Shown here piece by piece: positions 1 to 9,892 of a DNA stretch of 39,778 nt. Source of the stretch: Alphaproteobacteria bacterium (GTDB lineage Bacteria; Pseudomonadota; Alphaproteobacteria; Rhodobacterales; Rhodobacteraceae); assembly GCA_030429105.1 (NCBI GenBank), contig JAUIDE010000033.1, positions 1 to 39,778 of the forward strand, in the 5' to 3' direction. Position 1 is the stretch's first letter; every line of letters starts with the position of its first letter. The notes under the pieces were generated by a model. It was not told where the DNA came from, ran no database searches, and saw only the letters and a list, made by a program, of their open reading frames with translations. The position numbers were made by a program, and so were the translations under genes.

Positions 1-529
1 CATCGAACCCCGCCATCTCCAGAGCCGCCGTGTTCACGCACATCAGGTGGAAATTCGAGAACAGCACCGCCACGGGCCGCGTCGTCGACACCCTGTCCAG
101 ATGCACGCGGCTCAGACGGTCATCCGGCAGGAAGATCGGGTCGAACCCCCAGGCGTAGAGCGGTGCCTCTGGCGCGGCGCCGGAAGCGCTCATCTTCGCC
201 TCCGCCTCCTTCAGCCGCTCGATCACCTCCTCGATCCGCGTGAGCCCCTTCCAGAGCTTGCCCTCCGCATCCACCCGGTCGTGATAGCCGACATAGGGAA
301 ACTTCCACATCGCCCCGGCCATCATGTGCGCATGGCCCTCGACGAAGCCGGGGAGGAGCACGTCCCCCGCAAACCGGTCGTCATGCCGCCCGCCGCCCCA
401 AGGCTCCGCGCAGTCCGCTCCGCCGACGGCGAGGATGCGCCCCTCCCGCACCGCCACATGCGTCGCGAAGGGGAGGTTGCGGTCCATCGTCACGATCCGC
501 TTCGCGCTGTAGACGATCGTCTCGCTCAT
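1..529 (-). CDS. YtcJ-like metal-dependent amidohydrolase (partial, C-terminus outside window)
   Basis: The first 176 residues are visible, reading leftwards and running off the window. The N-terminus has the amidohydrolase-3 layout: a beta strand with IVYSAKRIVTMD, a short G-rich segment, then DVLLPGFVEGHAHMM with the HxH metal ligands at His66 and His68. The following region, with YAWGFDP and a late segment FSNFHLMCVNTAALEMAGFD, is typical of YtcJ/imidazolonepropionase-like hydrolases. These enzymes hydrolyse amide or imine bonds of mostly unknown substrates in the cytoplasm. The ATG at 529-527 follows GGGGAGAG. It diverges from the ABC importer genes, so the pair may share a control region and the importer may bring in its substrate; this is inference. 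The catalytic C-terminal part cannot be judged. Confidence 0.85.
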   Translation of the reverse strand, partial: MSETIVYSAKRIVTMDRNLPFATHVAVREGRILAVGGADCAEPWGGGRHDDRFAGDVLLPGFVEGHAHMMAGAMWKFPYVGYHDRVDAEGKLWKGLTRIEEVIERLKEAEAKMSASGAAPEAPLYAWGFDPIFLPDDRLSRVHLDRVSTTRPVAVLFSNFHLMCVNTAALEMAGFD

Positions 530-591
530 GGTTCTCTCCCCTGTCCATGCGTCACGACGGAGACGTTAAGGCCTCCGGCGCCCCTCCGATG

Positions 592-648
592 GCGCCAGTT
601 TTCGCCTTTTTCGCGGGACTGGCGCATTTTTCTTTGCAGATGCGAAAA
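592..648. promoter_or_regulatory. Divergent control region with two inverted repeats
   Basis: In the 166-base gap between the amidohydrolase start (529) and the binding-protein start (696), GCGCCAGT (592-599) is repeated inverted as ACTGGCGC (618-625), with 26 bp between equivalent positions. A second pair, TTTTCGC (608-614) and GCGAAAA (642-648), interlocks with it. The layout suits a dimeric or tetrameric regulator controlling both directions. No clear sigma-70 hexamers were recognised. The regulator is not in the window. Confidence 0.35.
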
Positions 649-695
649 GAGGCTGTTTGCTTGCGATGCCGAAAAAAACAACAGGGAGACTTGCG

Positions 696-2252
696 ATGAA
701 ATTCGCGCGCATTCTCGGCGGCGTCGCCGCCCTCGCCTTGCTATCGCCCTTCGCCGCCGCCGCCGATGGCGGCTCGCTGGTGATTCTCTCCACGCAGACG
801 CCGCGGCACCTGAACGGCGCCGTCCAGTCCGGCACGGCGACCGCCGTTCCCTCGACGCAGCTCTTCGCCTCCCCGCTCCGCTACGACGCCGAGTGGAACC
901 CGCAGCCCTATCTCGCGGAAAGCTGGGCGGTTTCGGAGGATGGTCTCTCCGTCACGCTCAACCTCGTGAAGAACGCGACCTTCCATGACGGCAAGCCCGT
1001 CACCTCGGAAGACGTCGCCTTCTCGATCATGACGACGAAGGAGCATCACCCCTTCAAGTCGATGTTCGCCCCCGTCGAGACGATCGAGACGCCGGACGCG
1101 CACACCGCGATCATCCGGCTCTCCAAGCCGCACCCCGCGCTCCTCCTCGCCCTCTCGCCCGCGCTGGCGCCCGTGCTCCCGAAGCATGTCTACGGCGACG
1201 GGCAGGACCCGAAGAGCCATCCGGCGAACTCCGCGCCCATAGGCTCCGGACCCTTCATGCTGGAGAGCTTCACGCCCGGCGAGGCGACCATCCTGAAGAA
1301 GAACCCCAACTTCTTCCGGGAGGGCTATCCGAAGCTGGACGAGATCATCATCCGCATCGTGAAGGACGAGAACGCCCTCCTCATCGCCATGGAAAACGGC
1401 GAGGCGGACATCTTCCCCTTCATGACCTCCTCCAACAGCATCAAGCGGATGCAGGGCGTGGAGCGGCTGACGGTGACCGATCAGGGCTATGCCGGCATCG
1501 GCCCGATCAACTGGCTCGCCTTCAACACCAAGTCGGAGAAGCTGTCGGACAAGCGGGTGCGGCAGGCTATCGCCTACGCCATCGACCGCACCTTCATCAC
1601 GAAGGCGCTGATGCGCGGCGTCGCGCAGCCGCAGCGCGGCCCGATCATCGAGAGCTCGCCTTTCTTCGACGCCTCGATCCCCGCCTATGACGTCGATCTC
1701 GACAAGGCGAAGGCGCTGATGGCGGAGGCCGGCTTCGCCGACGGCATGGAGCTTTCGGTCGACTACATCCCGGGCAATGACGAGCAGCAGAAGAACGTCG
1801 CCGAATACCTCAAGTCCCAGCTCAAGAAGATCGGAATCGAGGTGTCCGTCCGCCCCTCGCCCGATTTCCCGACCTGGGCCGGCCGCGTCTCCAGCCACGA
1901 TTTCGAGCTGACGATGGACGTGGTCTTCAACTGGGGCGACCCGGTGATCGGCGTCCACCGCACCTATCTCTCGACGAACATCGTGCCGGGCGTGATCTGG
2001 TCCAACACCCAGTCCTACGCCAACGCGAAGGTGGACGAGATCCTGAACGCCGCCGCGGTCGAGGGCGACCCGGAGGAGCGGAAGGCGCTCTACGCCGAGT
2101 TCCAGCAGATCGTGGGGGACGAACTGCCGATCTACTGGCTCAACGCCTCGCCCTACCACACCGCCTATGACAGCCGGCTCGGCAACCCGCCGATGACGAT
2201 CTGGGGCCCGATGTCCCCGCTCGACGAGGTCTACTGGAAGGAGCCGAAGTGA
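696..2252 (+). CDS. ABC transporter substrate-binding protein, peptide/nickel family 5
   Basis: A 518-residue periplasmic solute-binding protein (SBP_bac_5 family). Residues 1-23 form a signal peptide ending in AAA-D. The body has family hallmarks: SWAVSEDGLSVTLNL, the FHDGKPVTSEDVAFSI segment, GSGPFMLESFTPGE, VRQAIAYAIDRTFI near the middle, and a C-terminal QIVGDELPIYWLN. It would bind oligopeptides or a related small amine/amide solute and deliver it to the permeases encoded next. The start at 696 is preferred because GGGAG sits 7 bases upstream; an in-frame ATG at 657 would place 13 extra residues before a clean signal peptide. A strong hairpin follows the stop codon. The ligand cannot be assigned from sequence alone. 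Confidence 0.93.
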   Translation: MKFARILGGVAALALLSPFAAAADGGSLVILSTQTPRHLNGAVQSGTATAVPSTQLFASPLRYDAEWNPQPYLAESWAVSEDGLSVTLNLVKNATFHDGKPVTSEDVAFSIMTTKEHHPFKSMFAPVETIETPDAHTAIIRLSKPHPALLLALSPALAPVLPKHVYGDGQDPKSHPANSAPIGSGPFMLESFTPGEATILKKNPNFFREGYPKLDEIIIRIVKDENALLIAMENGEADIFPFMTSSNSIKRMQGVERLTVTDQGYAGIGPINWLAFNTKSEKLSDKRVRQAIAYAIDRTFITKALMRGVAQPQRGPIIESSPFFDASIPAYDVDLDKAKALMAEAGFADGMELSVDYIPGNDEQQKNVAEYLKSQLKKIGIEVSVRPSPDFPTWAGRVSSHDFELTMDVVFNWGDPVIGVHRTYLSTNIVPGVIWSNTQSYANAKVDEILNAAAVEGDPEERKALYAEFQQIVGDELPIYWLNASPYHTAYDSRLGNPPMTIWGPMSPLDEVYWKEPK

Positions 2253-2262
2253 GCGGCGCCGA

Positions 2263-2286
2263 GGCCGGGCGGTTCGCCGCCCGGCC
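2263..2286 (+). terminator. UUCG-capped hairpin between binding-protein and permease genes
   Basis: A perfect 10-bp stem, GGCCGGGCGG (2263-2272) paired with CCGCCCGGCC (2277-2286), closes on the extra-stable tetraloop TTCG. There is no T-tract, so it is more likely an mRNA 3'-end stabiliser or partial terminator, keeping binding-protein transcript in excess over the permease and ATPase part of the same operon, as seen with REP-type hairpins in other importer operons. Confidence 0.65.
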
Positions 2287-2302
2287 ACTCTGAGGTTCGC
2301 TC

Positions 2303-3277
2303 ATGGCCGGCTATCTCCTCCGCAGGCTCGCCTACGGCCTTCTCCTGATGGCCGGGGTGGTGATCCTCAACTTTTTCCTCATCCGCCTCGCGCCCGGCGA
2401 CCCGGCGGAGGTGATCGCGGGCGACATGGGCGGGGCGACGGCGGAGGTGCTCGCGGCGATCCGCGCCGATTACGGGCTGGACCAGCCGCTCCTCGTCCAG
2501 CTCGGCCGCTATCTCGGCGCGATGATGCAGGGCGATCTCGGCGAATCCTATTTCTTCAACCGCCCTGTCTCCGAACTCATCGGCGCGCGGATCGGGCCGA
2601 CGATCCTCCTCGTCCTCGCGGCGCAGGTCATCTCCATCACCATCGGCGTCGCGATGGGCGTCATGGCGGCGCGGAAGCCGAACGGCGTTCTCTCCGGCGC
2701 CGTCTCCGTCGTCGCCACCATCGGCTACGCCGTGCCGGTGTTCTGGATGGGGATCATGCTCATCATCCTCTTCGCCTCCATCATCCCGATCTTTCCGGTG
2801 GAGGGGATGGCGGACATTCGCCTCCGGAATGAAGGCTGGCTGGAGCGGATGATCGACATTCTCCACCATCTCGCGCTCCCCGCCTTCTCCCTCGCCGTCA
2901 TCTTCCTCGCGATCTACGCCCGCCTCTCCCGCGCCTCGATGCTGGACGTGCTGGGGGCGGATTACGTCCGCACCGCCCGCGCCAAGGGCGCTTCGGAGCG
3001 CTCCGTCCTCTTCCGCCACGCGCTCCGCAACGCCGCGCTGCCCGTCATCACCGTGGCCGGGCTGCAATTCGGCGGCCTCCTCTCCGGCGCGCTGCTGGTG
3101 GAGACGGTGTTCAACTGGCCCGGCATGGGGACGCTGGCCTTCGACGCGATCCTGAGGCGGGACTACACGCTCCTCCTCGGCGTCCTCTTCTGCGCCGCCG
3201 CGATGGTCGTCATCGCCAACATCGTCACCGACCTCGCCTATCGCCTCGCCGATCCGCGCCTGGGGGGGGAGACATGA
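2303..3277 (+). CDS. ABC transporter permease, DppB/GsiC type
   Basis: A 324-residue inner-membrane permease. The N-terminus MAGYLLRRLAYGLLLMAGV is the conserved first helix of DppB-like permeases, followed by FFLIRLAPGDPAE, the typical periplasmic segment, and several hydrophobic helices. The cytoplasmic EAA loop is visible as YVRTARAKGASERSVLFRHA, which docks on the ATPases. It forms a heterodimeric channel with the next gene product, and their genes overlap by four bases (ATGA at 3274-3277), indicating translational coupling. The start lies 50 bases after the binding-protein gene. Confidence 0.93.
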   Translation: MAGYLLRRLAYGLLLMAGVVILNFFLIRLAPGDPAEVIAGDMGGATAEVLAAIRADYGLDQPLLVQLGRYLGAMMQGDLGESYFFNRPVSELIGARIGPTILLVLAAQVISITIGVAMGVMAARKPNGVLSGAVSVVATIGYAVPVFWMGIMLIILFASIIPIFPVEGMADIRLRNEGWLERMIDILHHLALPAFSLAVIFLAIYARLSRASMLDVLGADYVRTARAKGASERSVLFRHALRNAALPVITVAGLQFGGLLSGALLVETVFNWPGMGTLAFDAILRRDYTLLLGVLFCAAAMVVIANIVTDLAYRLADPRLGGET

Positions 3278-4161
3278 GCGCCGCCGATCCCGCCGCGCCG
3301 CGCAAGGCCGCCCGCGCCGAAAGCCCGCTCCGCGAGGCCTGGGTCATGTTCCGCCGGAACAGGCCGGCGATGGCGGGGCTCGCGCTCCTCGTCCTCATCA
3401 TCCTGGCAACGCTTTACGGCGCGCTCCTCTACGGCGGCGACCCTTACGAGATCGTCTGGGCCCCGCACGAGCCGCCCGGGGCGACGCCCGAATTCCCCCT
3501 CGGCACCGACTATCTCGGGCGGGACATCGTGGCCGGCCTCCTCACCGGCGGCGGGCCGACCCTCGCCGTCGGCGCCGCCGCCGCGCTCCTCACCATGCTC
3601 ATCGGCGTCACCATCGGCGCCCTCGCCGGCTATTTCGGCGGCGCGATCGACAACCTCCTGATGCGCTTCACCGAATTCTTCCAGGTCCTGCCCGCGCTCC
3701 TCTTCGCGATGGTGCTGGTGACGCTCTTCTCCCCCTCGCTCACGATGATCGCCATCGCCATCGGCCTCGTCTCATGGCCGCAGACGGCGCGGCTCACGCG
3801 GGCGGAATTCCTGAAGATCCGGAAGCTCGAATACGTCACCGCCGCCCGCGCCATCGGCGCGCGGGACGGGCGGATCATGTGGCGCGTGATCCTGCCGAAC
3901 GCGCTGCCGCCGCTCATCGTCTCGGCCACCCTCACCATCGGCGTCGCCATCCTGTTCGAGGCCGGGCTCTCCTTCCTCGGGCTCGGGGACCCGAACACGA
4001 TGTCATGGGGCCTGATGATCGGCGCCAACCGAGCCTACATCCTCTCCGCCTGGTGGCCCGTCACCTTCCCCGGCCTCGCGATCTTCCTCACCGTCTTCGC
4101 CGTGAGCCTCGTGGGAGACGGGCTGAATGACGCCTTCAATCCGAAACTTCGGGAGCGCTGA
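3274..4161 (+). CDS. ABC transporter permease, DppC/GsiD type
   Basis: A 295-residue inner-membrane permease with the DppC signature: a cytoplasmic N-terminal tail with REAWVMFRRNRPAMAGL, the first helix, then PHEPPGATPEFPLGTDYLGRDI, and the EAA loop EYVTAARAIGARDGRIMWRV followed by LPNALPPLIVSATL. Near the C-terminus, FLGLGDPNTMSWGLMI is diagnostic for this family. It partners the preceding permease. The start overlaps the previous stop by four bases, and the stop abuts the next ATG at 4162 with no gap, so all five importer genes form one operon. Confidence 0.93.
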   Translation: MSAADPAAPRKAARAESPLREAWVMFRRNRPAMAGLALLVLIILATLYGALLYGGDPYEIVWAPHEPPGATPEFPLGTDYLGRDIVAGLLTGGGPTLAVGAAAALLTMLIGVTIGALAGYFGGAIDNLLMRFTEFFQVLPALLFAMVLVTLFSPSLTMIAIAIGLVSWPQTARLTRAEFLKIRKLEYVTAARAIGARDGRIMWRVILPNALPPLIVSATLTIGVAILFEAGLSFLGLGDPNTMSWGLMIGANRAYILSAWWPVTFPGLAIFLTVFAVSLVGDGLNDAFNPKLRER

Positions 4162-5141
<980 letters not shown>

Positions 5142-5145
<4 letters not shown>

Positions 5146-6113
5146 GCGCGCTGCTGGAGGCGAAGGGCCTCACTGTCCGCTTCCCCATGCCGAAGCGGAA
5201 CCCCTTCGCGAAGCGGGACTGGCTCGAAGCCGTCCGCGGCGTCGATTTCGCGCTGGCGGAGGGGCGGACGCTCGGAATCGTCGGCGAATCCGGCTCGGGC
5301 AAGACGACCGCCGCGATGGCCGCGATCCGCCTCACCGGCCCCGCCACGGGCGAGGTGCGCTTCCGCGGGGAGGACCTCTTGGCCCTCGGCCCGGAGGAGA
5401 TGCGCCTCCGCCGCCGCGACCTCCAGGTGATCTTTCAGGACCCGTATTCCTCCCTCAACCCGCGCGACCGGGTGAGCCATATCGTGCGCGAGCCGCTCGA
5501 TCTCCTCGGCGTCGGCGACGACGCCAGCCGCGACGCGCGGGTGGAGGAGCTTTTCTCCCTCGTCGGCCTCCGAAGGGACCAGCTCCCCCTCTTCCCGCAC
5601 CAGTTCTCCGGCGGGCAGCGCCAGCGCATCTCCATCGCCCGTGCGCTGGCCACCAACCCGAAGCTCATCGTCTGCGACGAGCCGGTGAGCGCGCTGGACG
5701 TCGCCATTCAGGCCCAGATCCTCAACCTCCTCGTGCGCCTTCAGGGCGAGTTCGGCCTCTCCTATCTCTTCATCAGCCACGATCTCGGCGTGATCCGGCA
5801 GATCTGCCAGGACGTGGCGGTGATGTATCTCGGGCGGATCGTGGAGCAGGCGCCCCGCGCCGCGCTCTTCTCCCGCCCGCTCCATCCCTACACGCAGGCG
5901 CTGCTGGCCGCCGCGCCCTCGCTCGCGCGGCGGAAATCGGCAGGCTACCAGCGCCCGGCGAAGCTGAAGGGCGACCCGCCGAGCCCGATCAACCCGCCCC
6001 CCGGCTGCGCCTTCGCGGAGCGGTGCCCGAAAGCGCAGGCGAAATGCCGGGAGGAGCGGCCGACGCTGGCGCCGGACGGGGACAGCCTCGTCGCCTGCTG
6101 GTTCCCCGGCTGA
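5142..6113 (+). CDS. ABC transporter ATP-binding protein, DppF/OppF type
   Basis: A 323-residue ATPase, last gene of the importer operon. Walker A is GESGSGKT (48-55), then FQDPYSSLNPRDRV, the signature FSGGQRQRISIARAL and Walker B LIVCDEP. The C-terminal extension again has clustered cysteines (GCAFAERCPKAQAKC). The frame is open upstream to 5043, but those codons overlap the previous gene in another frame; the ATG at 5142 overlaps the DppD stop and is preceded by GAGGGGCGG, so it is the chosen start. The gene converges with the CHASE2 phosphatase, with three bases between the stops. Confidence 0.94.
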
Positions 6114-6116
6114 GCC

Positions 6117-8309
6117 TCAGCCCGCCGCGCCCCGCCATGTGACGGCGAGGATCGTCGTGTCGTCCGTGGGCGCGCGCCCCGCCTGATGGCGGGAGACGGC
6201 CTCCTCCAGCGCCTTCACCACCGCCGCCGCCCCGCCCGGAGCCGCCTCCGCGGCGATCTCCGCCGCCCGCGCCTCGCCGAAAAGGTCGCCGCCGGGCGTC
6301 TCCGCCTCGTGCACCCCGTCCGTGAAGATCAGGATCGTGTCGCCGCGCCGGAGCGTCAGCCGCGCCGTCTCGAAGTCCGGCGCCTCCATCCAGCCGAGCG
6401 GCGCGACCGCCGGCAGCGTGAGAGGCCGCGCCGCGCCGTCCGCCCCGATCACCAGCGGCGGCTCGCAGCCCGCCGCGGCGAATTCCGCCTCCCCCGTCTC
6501 CGGGTCGATGCGGACGAGCGCGAGGGTCACGAACCCCCCCTTCTCCCGCCGCCACGCCCCCGGCGCCTGCCGAACGAATTCCCGCGCCACGGCGGCGAGC
6601 GCGGCGCCGAGCGGGCCTTCCGTCCGGTCCGTCACCGCGCCGGTGATCGACTTCGAAAGCGCGGTGACGAGGCTCGCCTCCAGCCCCTTCCCCGAAACGT
6701 CCCCCACAGCGGCGAAGAGCCGCCCGTCCGAGAGCCGGAAGAGCTCGAAGAAGTCGCCCCCCACCTCCTGCGCCGGGCGGCAGATCGAGGCGGTCTCGAA
6801 GCCGAGCGCTGTGAAGTCCGCGTCGAAGGGCAGGGAGCCGAGCTGGATCTCCCGCGCCGCGTCCATCCGCTCCTCCTCCCGCGCCCGCGTCTCCCGCGCC
6901 TCGGCGAGCTGCCGGCGGATCGCGGAAACCCGGCCGAAGACGACCGGCGCCCCCGCCAGAATCGCCGAAAGCGCCGGCATTGTGGGGGAGAGGACGAGCC
7001 CGCCGAAGGCGAAGGCGGCCCAGCCCGCGAGGATCGGCGCCGCCGCGCTCGCCATGCCGAAGCCGATCAGCAAGGCCACCGAAACCCCGCCGAACCGGAT
7101 GAGCGCGAGGAAGGCGGCGAAGCCCGCATAGGCCAGCGCCGCATCCTCCGCCCAGTCCGGCGCCCTCAGCACGCGCCCGGCGAGGATGTTGTCCGCCGCC
7201 AGCGCCTGGATCACCACGCCCGGCGCGCCGTCCTCGCGGGCGAGCGGCGTGGTGTACTGGTCGATTGACCCGAGCCTTGTGAGCCCGATCAGCACATGCT
7301 TGTCCGTCAGCCGCGCCGCCTCCGCCACGTCTCCCTGGAGGAGCGCGGCGGCGGAGACGAGCCGCGCCGGCCCCGTCCCCTCCGCCCCGAGCCCCGGCAG
7401 CGCCCCGAAATCGAGCCAGAGCCCGAGCGATGGCGTGAGCGGCGCCGGCGGCGGCCCCGTCCCGTCCGCCCGCCAGAGCCGCAACTCCCGGCTTCCGCCC
7501 TCCGCGAGGAACTCCATCCGCGCGTCATAGGAAAGGCACTCCGCGTTCGACTCCGCGCAGACGGTGAGCGCGGAGACCGGCATCGCGGGGAGGAACGCCT
7601 CCGCCCGCTCCCCCGCCTCGGTCAGGATCGGCTGCCCCACGAAGGCGCGCGCGCGCCGCAGCACCCCGTCGAGGTCCTGCTCCGCGAAGGTCGCCGCATA
7701 GCCCGAGGCCGCCTGCTCGAAGAGCGCGAGCGGGAAGAGCAGGCATTCGACATGAAAAGGCTGCGGCCCGGCTTCGAGCAGCGCCCTGTCCGCGCATTGC
7801 GTTAGCCCCGGCAGGTCGTCGATCGCCCGCGTCGAGGCGCCGGCGACGGCCAGCGCCGTCGGCGCGGAGGCGATGGCGGCGGCGAGCCGCGCATCGGGCA
7901 CGACCGGCAGCAGCGAGATCGCCTCCGGCCCCCGCGCCCGGAACGCCCGCATCAGGTTCACTTCGGAATAGGGTCCTGGCTCCGTCAGCAAGATGTCGAG
8001 CGTTACGGAGCGCGGCCCCGCAGCCGCCACCGCCTCCACCAGCTCCGCAAGGTCCGCCCGCGCCCAGGGCCAGCGCCCCTTCTCCCGGATCGCGGCGGCG
8101 TCGATCCCGACGACGACGACCTCGCCCGTCGGCTCGTCCGGCGGCGCGAGCCGCTGCCACTGGTCGAGAAGCCGCGCATCGAGCCGGAAGAAGGCGTTGA
8201 ACGCCCGCTCGTTCGTCGCCGCAAGGAACGCGAGCCCGAGCGCCAGCGCCGCGCCGAGCAGGCGCCAGCCCGGCGCCACGGTCCATTCGCGCCGAAAGCT
8301 CCGCGCCAT
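6117..8309 (-). CDS. CHASE2-domain membrane sensor with SpoIIE/PP2C serine phosphatase
   Basis: A 730-residue signalling protein. One N-terminal helix (about 17-32) leads to a large extracytoplasmic CHASE2 domain (about 36-355; VVVVGIDAAAIREKGRWPWA and TLDILLTEPGPYSE are typical). Hydrophobic helices follow (about 370-445), then a charged, probably coiled segment rich in R and E (about 458-485), then a SpoIIE-type PP2C phosphatase. Metal-binding aspartates are in EVGGDFFELF and AVGDVSGKGLEASL, and a late IFTDGVHEAE is present. Such RsbU-like phosphatases usually dephosphorylate anti-sigma antagonists; the target is unknown here. An in-frame ATG at 8330 is possible, but the ATG at 8309 follows GGAGGGGG closely. 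It lies 72 bases downstream of nfeD on the same strand. Confidence 0.87.
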   Translation of the reverse strand: MARSFRREWTVAPGWRLLGAALALGLAFLAATNERAFNAFFRLDARLLDQWQRLAPPDEPTGEVVVVGIDAAAIREKGRWPWARADLAELVEAVAAAGPRSVTLDILLTEPGPYSEVNLMRAFRARGPEAISLLPVVPDARLAAAIASAPTALAVAGASTRAIDDLPGLTQCADRALLEAGPQPFHVECLLFPLALFEQAASGYAATFAEQDLDGVLRRARAFVGQPILTEAGERAEAFLPAMPVSALTVCAESNAECLSYDARMEFLAEGGSRELRLWRADGTGPPPAPLTPSLGLWLDFGALPGLGAEGTGPARLVSAAALLQGDVAEAARLTDKHVLIGLTRLGSIDQYTTPLAREDGAPGVVIQALAADNILAGRVLRAPDWAEDAALAYAGFAAFLALIRFGGVSVALLIGFGMASAAAPILAGWAAFAFGGLVLSPTMPALSAILAGAPVVFGRVSAIRRQLAEARETRAREEERMDAAREIQLGSLPFDADFTALGFETASICRPAQEVGGDFFELFRLSDGRLFAAVGDVSGKGLEASLVTALSKSITGAVTDRTEGPLGAALAAVAREFVRQAPGAWRREKGGFVTLALVRIDPETGEAEFAAAGCEPPLVIGADGAARPLTLPAVAPLGWMEAPDFETARLTLRRGDTILIFTDGVHEAETPGGDLFGEARAAEIAAEAAPGGAAAVVKALEEAVSRHQAGRAPTDDTTILAVTWRGAAG

Positions 8310-8381
8310 TCCCCCTCCGTTCCGCCACAAGCATAGCGAGCGCGCGCGCGCCGTCGCAAGCGGCGAAGTCGCCGGAGCCCG

Positions 8382-8852
8382 TCAGCGCGGCCGGACGATC
8401 AGAACCCCGTCCGCCGCGCGCTCCACCACGAGCGCCGCGCCCTCCTTCGCCTCCCCGTCCGATCCAGCGGAGGCGAGCCGGGCAGGCCAGCGCACGCCGT
8501 CCACCTCCACAGCGCCCTCGCCGCTCTCGAAATCGGCCATCGCGCGCGCGGCCCGCCCCGCCATCTGCTCCGACCGCCGGTTGAGGGAGGAGACCGGCTC
8601 CCCGTCCCCCCGCCGCCGCAGCCAGGCCCGCCCTGCGAAGGCGGAGACGACGGAGAGCGCCGCGAAGAGCGCGATCTGCGCGCCTCCGCCCATCCCCGGC
8701 AGGAGCCAGAGCGCCAGCGCCGCGCCGAAGGCCCCTAGCGCGGGCCAGAGCAGGACATAGGAGAAGGTCAGCATCTCCGCCGCGCCGAGCGCGACGCCGA
8801 GCGCGACCCACCACCAGGGCGAGGCGCCGGTCAGCCAGCCGAAGAGGTCCAT
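8382..8852 (-). CDS. NfeD family membrane protein
   Basis: A 156-residue protein with two or three hydrophobic helices (about 10-58, starting WLTGASPWWWVALGVALGAAEML) followed by a soluble beta-rich OB-fold domain (about 85-150; GEGAVEVDGVRWPARLAS is typical). NfeD proteins associate with SPFH proteins in membrane microdomains, and the gene directly follows the SPFH gene with a four-base gap. The ATG at 8852 has AGGAG eight bases upstream; an in-frame ATG at 8885 would overlap the SPFH gene and lacks support. The length suits the short NfeD class without the protease domain. Confidence 0.88.
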   Translation of the reverse strand: MDLFGWLTGASPWWWVALGVALGAAEMLTFSYVLLWPALGAFGAALALWLLPGMGGGAQIALFAALSVVSAFAGRAWLRRRGDGEPVSSLNRRSEQMAGRAARAMADFESGEGAVEVDGVRWPARLASAGSDGEAKEGAALVVERAADGVLIVRPR

Positions 8853-8856
8853 CGCC

Positions 8857-9786
8857 TCACTCCTTCCGCATGGCGGATTTCGCAAGCTCGGAAATGCCCG
8901 CGATGGAGCCCATCAATCCCGCCGCCTCGAGCGGGATCATCACCGTCTTCGCGTTCGGCGCGGCGGCGATGTCGCGCAGCGCCTCGGTGTATTTCTGCGC
9001 GACGAAATAGTTGATCGCCTGCACGTCCCCTTCCGCGATGGCCTTGGAGACCATCTCCGTCGCCTTCGCCTCGGCCTCCGCCGAACGCTCCCGCGCCTCG
9101 GCGTCGAGGAAGGCGGCCTGCCGCCGCCCCTCCGCCTCGCGAATGAGGCTCTCGCGCACCCCCTCCGCCTTCAGGATCGCCGCCTGCTTTTCGCCCTCGG
9201 CGGTGAGGATTTCCGCCCGCTTCTCCCGCTCCGCCTTCATCTGACGGGCCATGGCCTCGGTGATGTCCGCGGGCGGCGTGAGGTCCTTGATCTCGACGCG
9301 CAGCACCTTCACGCCCCAGGGCGTGGAGGCCTGGTCGATCACCGTCAGCAGCTTGTTGTTGATCGTGTCGCGGTTGGAGAGCATGTCGTCGAGGTCCATC
9401 GCCCCCAGCACCGTCCGCGTGTTGGTCTGCGAGAGGTTCGAGAGCGCGCTTTCGAGGTCCCGCACCTCATAGCTCGCCTTCGCCGCGTCGATCACCTGAT
9501 AGAAGGCGATGGCGTCCGCCCGCACCATCACGTTGTCCCGCGTGATGACCTCCTGTCCGTCGATGTCCAGCACCGTCTCCATCATGTTGACCTTGCGGCC
9601 GACCTGGTCGACGAGGGGGATGATGAACCGGAGCCCGGGGCGCAGGGAGCGCGTGAAGCGGCCGAAGCGCTCCACCGTCCATTCCTCGCCCTGGGGCACG
9701 GAGCGGACGCCGCGGCTGAGCGCCACGGCGACGAAGACGAGAAAGACGATGACGACGATATTGGCGCTGAGGAAATCGGCGTCCAT
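8857..9786 (-). CDS. qmcA: SPFH/band-7 (stomatin-like) protein, QmcA type
   Basis: A 309-residue protein with an N-terminal membrane anchor (about 8-26) and a band-7 domain starting at VPQGEEWTVERFGRFTRSL, followed by PGLRFIIPLVDQV and TRTVLGAMDLDDMLSNRD. A long alanine/glutamate-rich coiled coil follows (AEREKRAEILTAEGEKQAA onward) and an IPLEAAGLMGSI tail. These proteins oligomerise into membrane rings or microdomains and modulate FtsH-type proteolysis. The ATG at 9786 is set by AAGGAG seven bases upstream; the open frame continues upstream to 10137 only as antisense to the SIMPL gene. nfeD follows immediately. Confidence 0.9.
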   Translation of the reverse strand: MDADFLSANIVVIVFLVFVAVALSRGVRSVPQGEEWTVERFGRFTRSLRPGLRFIIPLVDQVGRKVNMMETVLDIDGQEVITRDNVMVRADAIAFYQVIDAAKASYEVRDLESALSNLSQTNTRTVLGAMDLDDMLSNRDTINNKLLTVIDQASTPWGVKVLRVEIKDLTPPADITEAMARQMKAEREKRAEILTAEGEKQAAILKAEGVRESLIREAEGRRQAAFLDAEARERSAEAEAKATEMVSKAIAEGDVQAINYFVAQKYTEALRDIAAAPNAKTVMIPLEAAGLMGSIAGISELAKSAMRKE

Positions 9787-9892
9787 GATGCGGCTCCTTC
9801 CGGCTGGGCGGCGAGCGCCTATCTGACACGGAGCGCCGCCGCGCGCGACCGGGAAAATCCGCCCGCCGGAGCCGGACCATGGGAGACAAGAC

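Noticed and set aside
2231-3067. Long minus-strand open frames opposite the ABC transporter genes
   Set aside because: Arg/Asp/His-rich translations typical of antisense frames in GC-rich DNA; the plus strand carries well-recognised families.
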